Source: Mesostigma viride (Eukaryota; Streptophyta; Mesostigmatophyceae; Mesostigmatales; Mesostigmataceae). Taken from it: 49,062 nucleotides of DNA. How positions within the stretch are numbered: position 1 is the stretch's first letter; each line of letters starts with the position of its first letter. The stretch spans positions 6,013,427 through 6,062,488 of the forward strand of contig RPFO01000213.1 of assembly GCA_009746045.1 (NCBI GenBank). The letters run 5' to 3'. The notes under the pieces are model-generated. The model saw nothing but the letters and a program-made list of their open reading frames with translations. It searched no databases and was not told where the DNA came from. The translations under genes and the position numbers were made by a program. This document shows positions 29,223 through 39,953 of this stretch, piece by piece.

Positions 29223-31486
29223 TTAAGGGGACATGACACCCCAAAAGGGCACTTTTCTGGAAACCATACCTAGGCATGTGATAAAAATCCAGTTATGATG
29301 GGGGACCATAAATATGATTTAAAAAAAATTTTCCAACCACTTGGGGGTGTACTACCCCCCACCATGTGACCGTTATGTGCTAAAAATAGAAAAAGACGCT
29401 ATTTTTGGCCGATTTTCCCTAGGACAATGGGCAAACCCATTGTGGCCAAATCATATATTCCCATCTAATTGCAACCCTTGCCATTAATTCCAGCTAGTTT
29501 GCAGGTCAGAATAAGCATGTTTAGACACATTGAAATAATTTACCCCAAAACACGTATTTTTTGGTGCCTAAAAAAATATATCAAATCATAGACACATGCA
29601 ATGGGGTCAAATCATATAATCAAAATTGGCCCAGGGTTGCAATCACACAGCCCCAAAGTTTCAGCTCATTCTGACCACGTTTACTCACATTGAAATATGG
29701 TCATGTGCAAAAAAAAAATGATCGCTTTTTGTGGTTTGGAGCTCAAACACCACCACAAAGACACCCTTGCCCACCACAAACTGGGCCAAAACAACAGCCA
29801 TTAGTTTATTTATGATGTTAGGAAGCTTGCTATGAAATCCCAGGTCATTCTGAGCTAGTATGGCCATGTTACATCATATTATAGCTGCCACGCTGCGTTC
29901 CTGGTACAACATGGCATAAGGGGGCACACATGCATATGACCCACCCAAGCAAGTCCCATCATGTCTTATGATGGCCAAATAATACAAGCACTGTCCTGCC
30001 ACCTTGATAACACACAGGAAGGCTTTAGCCCTCGTCGGAATCGCCGTCCCCCATGCAGTTGGGGCAATACCAGGCACCCACCGGCATGGTTTTCTTTGTC
30101 AGGCCAAGGCAGAGCATGTGGGCACCCTTGCCCACCACAAACTGGGCCAAAACAAGTGCAATTAATTAAATTAATGTATCACGAAGCTTGCCACCAAATT
30201 ACAGGTCATTCTGACCTAGTTTGCCCATATTACATCTTGTTATAGCTGCCAGCCTGCATGCTTGGTGCACCATGACATGAGGCAATACCATGAGCACATT
30301 CCTACTAAGCTTGCCCCCTGCAAATGGGGCAGAACCACGAAAAACAAATGCTAGATGCTTGAAGAAAACAACCACCAACTCTTTAACCATTATGAGCAGG
30401 TATGACCGCTTGCGGGAATCACTCATAGCCAACACCATGTCATGACGCTTATGGATAAAAGGTGCATCCTTCATAGCCATAACGACCTGATCCCTGTCAT
30501 CTAGGAAGTACAAGCCATGTTTAATTAATGGAGGCTAAACAGGTGGGGATGTGATAAGTAACTCACATATTCTCACCTTCCATACAAGAACCTTGTTTTC
30601 CAGCAGGCTGAAGAGCCATGACAGGCGTTTATGAGCTCGCCAGCTCCTTGCAACGGTGATGCCGCTCCCAGGCAGCTAGGGTCCTTGACTACGCAATATA
30701 GAATGTCTACCGTGTGAAAACCTCCATACAGGAAGCGTAGCAAAGCCAGATAACTGCCCGATCAATTCTGGGTAGCTTTAGGAAGCATGGCATACGCAGC
30801 GTAAGGAAAACCATTGAAAGCTGCGGAAAATCTGATAGCACAACTGCAACAAGTGGAGAACAAAATAGCAAGAAGAACCCAGAAACAGCGCCAAAAGTTT
30901 CATGCCAGGTTCACTAAGAGCGCAAAAAGACTGGGCGGTGACATGCGGCAAATCAACGTACCACGGCCGGCATTATTTCCTACCCAGGCGCGCAAGAAAA
31001 GCCAGCCAGCCATGGATGGATTAACCGCGGATCGCGCAGGCCTGAACGAAATCATTTTAGAAATGACAGGAAATGGCCGCAGATCGAAGACGCTTAGGTT
31101 ATTGTCATGGTGTCCGTTACTAAACGGCTCTTACTGCATCAATACAACCCACGAATGTCGAGTTCTACCGTCGCAGGCACACATGCTAGATTATTCATCG
31201 CGGCCAAATTGTTGGATGAGACCCCCGTGCAAATCTGTACCAACAAAGGCAGCGAATTTGCAATTAGTGCAGATCTGGCTATGAAACATCATAATAGAAC
31301 ATCACTTTTAACCATCGGCTTAATTTTTCGGCCTGTCGCCCGCCGGATTAGCCATATTTTAACGGAACGCACGTCGCCATGGCCACCTCCGCACGGTGCG
31401 CGCACTGTGCACCACAATTTCACGGTCCGTCGGTACCGTCCCGACTTTTTGGCGCCAAAAAAGTCCCGAGTGTCATGTCCCCTTAA
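29223..31486. mobile_element. TTAA-flanked TIR element (piggyBac-type, apparently non-autonomous)
   Basis: TTAA (29223-29226) is followed by GGGGACATGACAC (29227-29239), and its exact inverse GTGTCATGTCCCC (31470-31482) is followed by TTAA (31483-31486). A 13-base terminal inverted repeat with TTAA target duplications is diagnostic of the piggyBac superfamily. The element is 2256 bases between the duplications. No transposase was found inside. The left half is AT-rich and internally repeated (29760-29920 resembles 30120-30280). The right half carries decayed integrase-like frames. It may have been mobilised in trans by a piggyBac transposase. Confidence 0.85.
29760..30285. repeat. internal direct repeat of the TTAA element
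   Basis: Two ~160-base segments (29760-29920 and 30120-30285) share the blocks CACCCTTGCCCACCACAAAC, AAGCTTGC, CAGGTCATTCTGA and ATTATAGCTGCCA at the same relative positions, about 360 bases apart. Confidence 0.75.
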
Positions 31487-31532
31487 CAGGCGCTGGGACT
31501 ATGGAATAGTCCGTTGTCAAAATATTCTATAG
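30814..31532 (+). pseudogene. decayed integrase-like fragment inside the TTAA element
   Basis: The frame near 31107 reads SVTKRLLLHQYNP, then AGTHARLFIAAKLLDETPV and CTNKGSEFAI. This resembles the part of a retroviral/gypsy integrase core running from the first strand to the second acidic motif (S/T-D-x-G-x-E-F), but the Asp is replaced. The neighbouring frame 30814-31284 is basic (RTQKQRQKFHARF) and not assigned. Frames are broken. Best guess: a captured or pre-existing LTR-retrotransposon fragment. Confidence 0.4.
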
Positions 31533-32342
31533 AATGTGTTGACCAGATTCCTATTTATACTTCCAATCACCTATATATTTTGCAGGTGTCGGAGTAGAGT
31601 TCCGGTCTTATGAAGCTTCCTCTTGGTGAACAAAATGAGGCGATTTCAATGATATAATTCGCGTCTTTATTGTCCCAATATCCCGGCTAGCGGCCCTTGT
31701 ACAAGGCCAGCTGCCATGGCTGCTCAAGTAGTGCTTAACATTAAGGAGCAAGAGGTCACAGCTATATGCTACGTTGCGCACAAAGCACAAGTCACGAAAC
31801 AAGCAATATCCGCCGTTAGATGTCTGGCGGCGCACTGCTGAACATCGGATGCATAGAGCACATGCATAACATGCATGCACAAGCTAAAGGACCAAGGTTG
31901 CAGCGCCGGCGCCACTATACTCTACCATGTATATCTGATTTCTTTCTAGTGGCGCGGCTCATGCTGCTCGGCTCAACTTAGGAGTAAGAATTACAAGTGC
32001 AATCGGCGCGGCGCGACGCCAGGACTAAACGCCACAATGGTACGCATGGGAAAAATGTCAAAGTACCCATGCGGTGCATCAAGACTCAGTAGAAGAAAAG
32101 TAGTACGACTGTCGGACGTCACAGCTAGTCCATCATATCGTCCGTGTAACAAAGTAGAAAATATTCCGTGCGGTTAAGTACAACAACATGCCCCAAGCCT
32201 AAACTATTAATTCAAGTGTGCCATAAATTAGGCGTACGATGGGTGCAATTAAGTAGCGATGCAACCCAACCGTCGGCTGAAAAATAATTGGTCACACTTA
32301 ATCCAGCTAGCTATTCGGGCATAAGTGTCTATACCGCTGACA
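31515..32342 (-). repeat. LTR (3' LTR in element orientation)
   Basis: 828 bases with TG...CA ends, and a same-length copy 2371 bases to the right. The 90-codon frames inside each LTR are identical and not considered genes. Confidence 0.93.
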
Positions 32343-32509
32343 CACCCCCGTGCCAGGATAGCTCAGCACAACAGGTATACATGTAATACATGTCTCAGGT
32401 ACAGTGGGTCCAGCTGGATTGTCCTGCGGTAAATCACCCCCGTGCTGTATACACAAACATGTTGTCAAACAAGTCGTTTCCTGTAGCCACCCAGGTGGGG
32501 TATAATGAC

Positions 32510-33456
32510 TCAGAGAACGGTCGCCAGGTTGTCTCCTCCCGTGTCGCCGCTGGTGGTGTGGAACACAAACCCAGGTGGCACAGGGTCTGGCTCCTGTGTT
32601 GCGTGTGCTCGCTCCTTGGGTCGTAGGGATGGGGTCTTTCGCCAGCACTCGTCCTCGAGGTGACCGGGTCGCCGACAGAACTTGCAGCGCTTGCCCTTCT
32701 TCTCAGACTCAGCCCCTGTGGCGTAGGCTTGGCCTGGAGTTGTTGCAGCGGAGTCCTGCGGCTTGCTAATTGTGTTGGTGGTCTTGGCCCCAGGTCGAGG
32801 AATCTGATCGCTGGAAACCAGCATGTCGTAGATCTCCAGGAGCAGCTTGTGGATCTGCTCCAGGGTCATCCCCGGCAGGCGGCGGGCGGCCATGGCTGCA
32901 CGGAACGCAGGCGGTAGTCCATCATGCAATCGCGCCACTCGTTCCAGTCCATTGCCTCGCCCGCGTCCTCCAAGTCCTGCCGGAGGAACTTGCCACGTTG
33001 CCAGTACTGGTTGCAGGTCTCGCTCGACACTTGCAGGGAAATACGTTGGATCTCGCTCTTCTTGGCCAGTCGGTAGCTCTCGGTTTGGTAGGGCTGCCTC
33101 ACCTCCGCCTGGAGTGCCTTAAACACGGAGCTGGCACGTCGGTCAGTAACCAATCGCGCCACGCGTGCCCCTCGGCCCTTCATAAGGCTGATGATGGGTG
33201 TGAGCAGCGTTTTCTCGGCAGAAATCACATCAGGGTCGTTCATGTCGGCTGTGCCGTCGATGACGTCCTTGACATTGTATGCCTCGCACCCGGTAAGTAG
33301 CATATCCTCGAACTCGCGCCAGGTGGCGTAGTCTTCAAAAGGATCGAAGCGCGTCATGCTGCGGAAGTATTTTACAACCTCCTTAGCGCCCTTCGTTCTT
33401 GGGAGCTCATCGCGTGAAGGTGGGGTATTGGACGCACCACCACTGCGTGTGTTCAT
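32510..33456 (-). CDS. gag polyprotein of the gag-only element, one frameshift
   Basis: Starts at ATG 33454-33456 (MNTRSGGASNTPPSRDEL). The first frame runs through a capsid-like helical region (EVVKYFRSMTRFDPFEDYAT, ETCNQYWQRGKFLRQDLEDA). Near 32945 the homology continues in the -1 frame as ERVARLHDGLPPAFRAAM, then to a CCHC zinc knuckle CKFCRRPGHLEDEC and a stop at 32510. Expected role: virus-like particle formation and RNA packaging in the cytoplasm. The -1 shift occurs where the reading passes TGGAAC. It is either a single-base deletion or a programmed frameshift; no obvious slippery heptamer was seen. Confidence 0.8.
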
Positions 33457-33536
33457 GGTGTACAAGAGGTAAAACAGGCGCTCCTCGCGCGGAAAGAAAG
33501 ACTCGCAGCGGTGAAATAAAATGCGCCTTGGAAAGC

Positions 33537-33773
33537 TCACTCGAAAACAATGCCCTTTTCTTCCTTTAGATGCTTCAAATAGCTCAGTAACAAGGTGTTT
33601 AGCCACAGATAGTCAATTGGGCAATCTGGGTTGGTTTCTCTGATGCCCTTTATGATCTCTTCTGTCCACTGCTGCGCCTTAGCAGGGTTGATAAACGCTG
33701 ATATTTTCCGCCCCTGAAATTCAATAGTTACTGTGGCAAAATCTGGCTGATCAGGCCCCTCCTCTGTGCTCAT
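33537..33773 (-). CDS. small upstream ORF, 78 codons, unrecognised
   Basis: Lies between the primer-binding site and gag on the same strand: MSTEEGPDQPDFATVTIEFQ at the start, KEEKGIVFE at the end. It is acidic and amphipathic with no family recognised. It could be a short leader ORF of the element. Confidence 0.45.
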   Translation of the reverse strand: MSTEEGPDQPDFATVTIEFQGRKISAFINPAKAQQWTEEIIKGIRETNPDCPIDYLWLNTLLLSYLKHLKEEKGIVFE

Positions 33774-33885
33774 CAGTACCCTTGAAAAAGTAGGCTGGAC
33801 AACTGGGCGTTTTTCTCCTTATAGGCGCTTCTTGTAGACGTTTCGTGGCTTGTGAAGGCGATTCGGAACTTGGCTTACGATACCA

Positions 33886-34713
33886 TGTCAAAATATTCTA
33901 TAGAATGTGTTGACCAGATTCCTATTTATACTTCCAATCACCTATATATTTTGCAGGTGTCGGAGTAGAGTTCCGGTCTTATGAAGCTTCCTCTTGGTGA
34001 ACAAAATGAGGCGATTTCAATGATATAATTCGCGTCTTTATTGTCCCAATATCCCGGCTAGCGGCCCTTGTACAAGGCCAGCTGCCATGGCTGCTCAAGT
34101 AGTGCTTAACATTAAGGAGCAAGAGGTCACAGCTATATGCTACGTTGCGCACAAAGCACAAGTCACGAAACAAGCAATATCCGCCGTTAGATGTCTGGCG
34201 GCGCACTGCTGAACATCGGATGCATAGAGCACATGCATAACATGCATGCACAAGCTAAAGGACCAAGGTTGCAGCGCCGGCGCCACTATACTCTACCATG
34301 TATATCTGATTTCTTTCTAGTGGCGCGGCTCATGCTGCTCGGCTCAACTTAGGAGTAAGAATTACAAGTGCAATCGGCGCGGCGCGACGCCAGGACTAAA
34401 CGCCACAATGGTACGCATGGGAAAAATGTCAAAGTACCCATGCGGTGCATCAAGACTCAGTAGAAGAAAAGTAGTACGACTGTCGGACGTCACAGCTAGT
34501 CCATCATATCGTCCGTGTAACAAAGTAGAAAATATTCCGTGCGGTTAAGTACAACAACATGCCCCAAGCCTAAACTATTAATTCAAGTGTGCCATAAATT
34601 AGGCGTACGATGGGTGCAATTAAGTAGCGATGCAACCCAACCGTCGGCTGAAAAATAATTGGTCACACTTAATCCAGCTAGCTATTCGGGCATAAGTGTC
34701 TATACCGCTGACA
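33886..34713 (-). repeat. LTR (5' LTR in element orientation)
   Basis: Same 828 bases as 31515-32342. The primer-binding site follows directly on the minus strand. Confidence 0.93.
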
Positions 34714-34918
34714 TCCGTGCCACACATGGTGATTGGAAATCGCCCAGACACCTTTTACAACACCAGCCGACATTACATGGACAAGGATGTAATGTGGCTT
34801 TAACATCTCTGCTCCCCCTAGATGCACAGGTAGCCAGCCGCGATGACTTACTAACACGTTTTCTCTCCTTGTTTCCGTCTCCTCCTCACCACCAACGCAG
34901 GGCCGGTGCTACAACTCC

Positions 34919-36537
34919 ATGGCTACATACACACCCGCTACCACAGCAGACAAGGTCAGCGGAAAAATCATATGGAGCCCAGCCATGACAGCGCGGGCTA
35001 ATCAACTCCAAGAACGGATTGCCGTTGTTGAAATACACGGCGAAGCCCTGTCCATCGACGAGAAGAAACATGTGGAAGAAAAGGTGTGCGGATTCGGTGG
35101 CACCATCTGTGGGGGAGTGAAAAACCAGCCGAATATTCACGTCAAATTTCGCACAGCCGAAATGGTTAAGAAAATGCTAGACGACCTGACGCCCTCAGGG
35201 GTAAAAGACGCATCTCCTCATATCAGCGTGGGGAGAAAGCTCTGGTGGTTCGACGCTTTCAGCCTTCGGACCTGCCAGCAGCCTACACATTGACACTCTA
35301 CAACGTCGCAGCTGGCTTCCGGGACGGCCCTCTCCTCCGCAACTTCATCGAACAGTATGTCACTGTCAGCAACCTGGTCGTCGTCGAGGAAAGTAACACA
35401 CCTCTATTGACGACAGACCGCACAACGCTCATCCGCCGTGTTCAAACCGCCACCATGGGCTTCACCCCGCACTTCAACCCGGAGCTAGGGGTGAACAACA
35501 AGGGCACCGACCTTATCAGGGGAGTTCCCGGGGGCTACTCCGGTAACAACCCCAGGTGCATCCCGGACATCCTCACCGTGGACATGCCCGGCAGACACGG
35601 TATTGCTGGCAGCAACCGCATCACTACTCAAATCAACTACGAGGACATCGTCTGCCAGACCTGTCTCGAATCCCGCGAGCATGACACGTACGAGTGCCCA
35701 GCCAAGATTGTTAAGGCCAAGGCCAGCAAGGAGCGCTCTAGCCACGCCCGCAAGGGCAAGGGCAAGTGGGCCCATCTCGCCGCTGACGACAACGGCGGGC
35801 AGCCACCGGGGGCTGACCGCACGCTTGACGGCACGGGCCTATCCCAGCTTATCACCCAGTGGCTCGACGCAGCCCTCCTCCCGTACGCGGCACGTACGGC
35901 ACTGGGGATCCCTGCCAAGGCCAACATCGGCCTCGAGCTGATCCTTCTCATCGCCTACCCTGGGGACGACACGGTCATGCTGTGCCCGCTCAATCAAGCT
36001 CAGGAACCCTTCATGGTCAAGTGGGTTCCCATGGGAGCGCGACCGAGGAACGGCCCAGCCCAGCCATTGGACTTTTTCGCGGCAGCCCACGCCCAACTGC
36101 AAGCAATGGGCATGCACGGCGTCGTGACGGTTGACAGCCCGCAGGATGCCCTGTTCATGCGCACGGCACCACGCACCTCAGACAAGGAGCGGCACAACAT
36201 CAGTGTCATTATCCCCTGCACGACGACACACGGGCAGGGCGACCCGCCGACACAGCTGCCCACCACCGGCTGCCGTTGGAATAAGGTGGCGAGGGAGCAA
36301 GCTTTTGAGGTATCAGGCATCCACCCAGGCAAATTCATCGAGGTCCCCCGGCGCACCCCTCCTCCAGCGGCCGCCGGTGCCTCCCCGGCAGAGGCCGACG
36401 CAGAACCGACACAGGACAACTCCGATGCGCTGGCCGCCACCACCCCGCACCACAACCTCCCGTCCGATCTGGGCCTCTCCGACATGGAAGCGTCGGCGAC
36501 ACCGGCTACCGGCAAGCGCCGCGACCGCGACCCCTGA
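34919..36537 (+). pseudogene. LINE ORF1 protein, frameshifted near 35240
   Basis: The first frame (34919-35293) starts MATYTPATTADKVSGKIIWS. After GRKL the sense continues in another frame (35245-36537) as VRRFQPSDLPAAYTLTLYNV, so a small indel near 35240 (perhaps a CT duplication in CTCTGG) breaks it. The C-terminal half carries CQTC...EHDTYEC, a CCHC-like knuckle, then an Ala/Pro-rich tail ending KRRDRDP. Expected role is RNA binding in the ribonucleoprotein. The frame ends just before the endonuclease ORF at 36576. Confidence 0.7.
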
Positions 36538-37817
36538 ACCCAGGTAAGACCTCTGCCTTCCCACGACATAATCCTATGAGCCAACTAACGCTAGTCTCGT
36601 GGAATGTCAGGGGGCTTAACACATACGGAGTCCGCACAGTGGGACAGGGCCGCACCATGACTCGCATCCGGGAACTTACAGTAGATGGATAGCCTCCTAC
36701 ATCAATATGTTGGTCCCTCTCACGAGATTTGGCTTGGACTGCAAGAACAAAAAATTCAGATAGATGCAGAACGTACCGCCCTCCGGGCGGTCCCAGCACT
36801 TGCACCTAGAACACTATGCCAATGGGGATGGGCTCGGGGTACCCAAGGGGGAACTGCACTCATACAATACCGCAAACCACCTAACCCAACCATGACATAC
36901 TTGCCATGGACATTACAAGCAGACACAGCCCCGGCTAGATGGCAGGGCAGATGGACACGACAATCTATAACATGGGCGGGAAGCCAAGGCTACCTCATTA
37001 CCATCTATGCGCCGACCCTAGATATGCCGGCTGAACAAAACCTTTTCTACCAGCATATATTTGCAATGGTTTCTGATCTCATCTCCAACGGCCAAGAAAT
37101 AGTACTTATGGGGATTTTAACATTGATCTAAACGAACACCCTGCCCACCGTACAGCCTCCTTTTACCAACACATTCTAGACCTGAATTTGCAGGATGTCA
37201 TTCGGTCACGGGATCAGGAGCACACTTGGCTGGCCACTCGTCTGGGCGTTCGCACAACCCGTCGTTTGGATAAAATATATATCACGCCCAAATGGGCCGA
37301 TTTAGTCTGCCACGCCAGCGTAGAACGCTCCACAGCCTTCTCAGACCATTACCCATGCATTGTCACGCTAGCCCACCACACCCATGCCCCACGGGGCCCA
37401 GGCATCCTTCGCATCAATAAAATCCTTCTACAAGACGATCAGTTTTATTTTGAGATCATGCAACGTTGGAGCAATTGGCGAACTCACAAGGATAGCTACA
37501 CTGACTGCTGCACGTGGATGCAGGAAGGCCTAGCCAAAATGCTAGAATATTCACATACCTACTCCCTAAACGTACGTCGGGAGAAAGGCCGCGCATACCG
37601 AATTCACCAACGCATAGTCAACAAGCTACAGCTGAAAACCCACCTAAACCACTACGAACAAGCTCGACTTCAAAGTTCACAAACTGAACTCGACAAACTC
37701 CGTTTTGAAAGACACGCCCTAGCTTTAGACTCTGAAAATCTGTGGTGGCATCAGGTAGGCGAACGCATGACGAAAGATTTTTTCGCACTTATTCCACCAC
37801 TAAAATCCAACTCAATC
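34919..37817 (+). mobile_element. 5' part of a LINE (ORF1 and endonuclease), truncated before RT
   Basis: Contains an ORF1 with a zinc-knuckle-like motif followed by an APE-type endonuclease domain in the order expected for non-LTR retrotransposons. At 37818 the sequence passes abruptly into an LTR (AGTTAACG...), so the RT and 3' end are lost. This is opposite to the usual 5' truncation of LINEs and implies later insertion or rearrangement by the LTR element. The 5' leader is about 34719-34918. Confidence 0.8.
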
Positions 37818-37823
37818 AGTTAA
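36576..37823 (+). pseudogene. LINE ORF2 endonuclease (EEP) domain, frameshifted
   Basis: Motifs in order: LVSWNVRGLN (first strand, Asn), IWLGLQEQK (catalytic Glu region), GGTALIQY, YLITIYAPT, then a broken GDFN site (MG-ILTLI in frame; restoring one G near 37110 gives the expected DFN), and RRLDKIYI with STAFSDHYP (catalytic SDH). After this comes a long linker ending FFALIPPLKSNS, where the RT domain should begin but the LTR junction intervenes. Breaks are at about 36690 and 37110. Confidence 0.8.
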
Positions 37824-38426
37824 CGTTCCTAACAAACGCAATGTGAAGGATATGGTTGCAATGCAGCAATGTGTGAATATGGTTGGAAACGGAGCTTTGT
37901 TAAAATCGGATAATGTTACAGCGCTCACACACTTGAGGCTTGTACACGCGCTTGCCAAGTCAAGGCACAACACGTGAGGCGGGCTTGCAAGAGATCTACC
38001 CAAATGGCACTGGCCTATTGTTTATATACTTGTGCACTGTGCTTGCTAGTCCTGAGCAACCTAAGAGGTATGCTCAGTAATAACACCCCCGGTACAGTAT
38101 TCACTACCTGTACAGCGCCCAGCTCCTATACAGTAGGTCTGCCATACAGGCACAGTGACCACAGAGCACAGTCCACAGTGACTATTGCATCTGCACCTAG
38201 AAGTCCAGGACTAAGCCTGCGGTACCAACAGACCACAGGTTAAGGTTCCTATTTCCTGCGTACGACGTATTAATCCAATATCGTCGTAGGTACAGCACCT
38301 AATTCCTGTCAGCCCAGGAATTACTGTCGACCCCATATGTCGTCGGCAAATATTCACGTCCGACTTAGAAGAACAGCCGGCTCGCGCTCGCGCGCGACCG
38401 GGAAGTCGGAACGCCATAACTTTCTT
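37818..38426 (-). repeat. LTR of 'beta' family, interrupted copy, left part
   Basis: Matches 46521-47129 with about 98% agreement by eye. It starts AGTTAACGTTCC (plus strand) and is cut at 38426 by the alpha element; the remainder resumes at 46277-46365. It contains a TATATA-type word (TTTATATACTTG on +) that could be the LTR promoter on the minus strand. Confidence 0.82.
38374..38426. repeat. 53-bp direct repeat flanking the alpha element (left)
   Basis: Identical to 46224-46276. It belongs to the beta LTR that alpha interrupts, and is present once on each side of alpha, like a very long target-site duplication. Confidence 0.85.
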
Positions 38427-39032
38427 AAGGATTTACGTTAGAAGGATAGAGATTGTTACGCTCTTTCCAACGGCACCTTGAACGCCTCATTTGGTTAAGG
38501 AACGTAAAAGTTATGACGTTTCCTAGGCTGTGCCGACAGTACCCGGCGCGCCACTGTGGGCGCGTACGGACACAGGATGTACAAGTGTCACTTTGATAGT
38601 CCGCAGGACGTTGACAGGACTTGTACAGGACTTGATGGTCAATTGATAGGTAGGCGCACTGTAGCGCGCCAGGACCTATGAGACAATTGATGCTGAGTAG
38701 TGTACGGATAGGTCCACAGGACTAGCCGTATGGACAATTGATAGATCTGCGCGCCAAAGGCGTGCCAGAGTCTGTGTAATCAATTGATTGACAGTTCAGC
38801 TGTGACAGTGCAGCTGAATACTTGGACGCGTCCCTAACAACCTATATGTGTGACTTGGTCGCACCGGGACGCTAGTTCTTGCGTGCACGTTCTCTGGGCA
38901 CTGCGACCCTGTCGCCTGTGCTGCGTGCAGTCTTGGAAGTGACGTGACTTACGTCTGTGTTTCCTGTTATTAATAAAGGCAACTTCCTGCAAGAACCATG
39001 GCGGAATTCGTGGCATTCTCACTCTCACAACT
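38427..39032 (+). repeat. alpha 5' LTR
   Basis: Starts AAGGATTTACG directly after the 53-base flanking repeat. About ten bases present at the start of the 3' LTR (AGTTAACGTA) are missing here. No TGG-type primer-binding site was seen directly downstream (CGTATTACACGCC). Confidence 0.82.
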
Positions 39033-39056
39033 CGTATTACACGCCTCGTTAAAAAG

Positions 39057-39678
39057 ATGCCAAATTCTGAAGAATTCCGGATTCCCGCCGATGAGGAAAT
39101 AGCCGCTCCGCCGGCTGGTCCTCCGTCAAGACCGACTGCGCCGTCGTGGCAGCAATTGCTCGACGAAGTCACGATCTCGCTCGACGAACTTCATCGTCGG
39201 CAGCGCGCAGTTCTTCCATTGCTCGGGGATAACCCCGAGGACCCCGATTTGCCAGCACTGGTGCCGGCTATACGCGCATTGTTGGACCAGATTCGCAACA
39301 TTTTATCGCATTTACGGTCCAGGTGCGGGGAGGTTTGCGGTCGGTGAACGAGTCACCACTGCCATCGAGGAGCTGGATAACGCCATCTCTTCGCTCACCG
39401 GTTACCAGAGAAACTTGCAAAACTGGGCATCGCTACGCACGGGGGGCGCGCCGGCGGTGTCGACAAATTTATTTCAGGATCTCGCGTTGCTGTCGCTGCT
39501 CACACGCGGCGTACGCAGTCGCGAACGCCAGGTTCTTATTAACCTGGTGGCTTTTCTCGCGTCTCTGCGAGAGTGGATTCCCGCAGGGTGGGAATTGTTA
39601 TCCATTTTTACTCATCCTCTGCGCCTCGTCGCGCGTCGGCGCGCGCAACTTTCGCGACGGGAAGCACACCGGTTTTAA
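39057..39678 (+). CDS. extra ORF upstream of gag in alpha, helical protein, frameshifted
   Basis: The frame from 39057 starts MPNSEEFRIPADEEIAAPPA and runs through LLDEVTISLDELHRRQRAVL and LVPAIRALLDQIRNILSHLR. Near 39340 the sense passes to another frame (VTTAIEELDNAISSLTGYQR ... LLTRGVRSRERQVLINLVAF ... REAHRF, stop 39678). It is amphipathic and coiled-coil-like and the family was not recognised. It sits between the 5' LTR and gag, where copia elements normally have only a short leader. It could be a captured gene, an accessory ORF, or part of an older insertion. Confidence 0.5.
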
Positions 39679-39953
39679 TACATACCGGTGCAGGTCCGGC
39701 ACACACGCCGGATATGGAGGATCCTGAGTTCACCTACGAGTACTGTGATTTCCGGGGCCTCGACTACTGAGTCGGCCAATTTTTTCCAGTGCTCGTCGAC
39801 ATTTTGTCGAATTTTCGGCGGCAATTCGCGGGGCGGCGGCGACACCGGCGCAGGCGGCAGTTGCGACAATTTTGTACATACTTTTTCTGCTGCTTTGCTG
39901 AGGTGTTCTTTGAATAGCTTGTAGTGCAGAATGGCAGACGGGCGCCGTAGCAA
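39675..39953 (-). CDS. antisense ORF between extra ORF and gag, unrecognised
   Basis: 92 codons on the minus strand: HYKLFKEHLSKAAEKVCTKL, then PPAPVSPPPRELPPKIRQNV and DEHWKKLADSVVEAPEITVL. The composition looks more like protein than the overlapping plus-strand frames. It abuts the plus-strand frame that ends at 39678. Significance is uncertain. Confidence 0.35.
   Translation of the reverse strand: MLRRPSAILHYKLFKEHLSKAAEKVCTKLSQLPPAPVSPPPRELPPKIRQNVDEHWKKLADSVVEAPEITVLVGELRILHIRRVCRTCTGMY

Larger units (their letters stand above)
31515..34713 (-). mobile_element. gag-only LTR retrotransposon, identical LTRs, TSD TCCGT
   Basis: Two 828-base direct repeats (31515-32342 and 33886-34713) read TGTCAAAATA...GCTGACA. 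I saw no differences between them, and they are flanked by TCCGT (31510-31514 and 34714-34718). Read on the minus strand, the primer-binding site TGGTATCGTAAGCC abuts the LTR at 33885-33872 and resembles the TGGTATC start of common plant copia initiator-Met sites. A GGGGGTG purine tract abuts the other LTR near 32343. The interior encodes gag but no protease, integrase or RT, so it depends on another element. Intact ends and matching LTRs point to very recent insertion. Confidence 0.93.

Noticed and set aside
31608-34251. Two identical 90-codon ORFs at 31608-31880 and 33979-34251
   Set aside because: They lie wholly inside the two LTRs and are identical only because the LTRs are.
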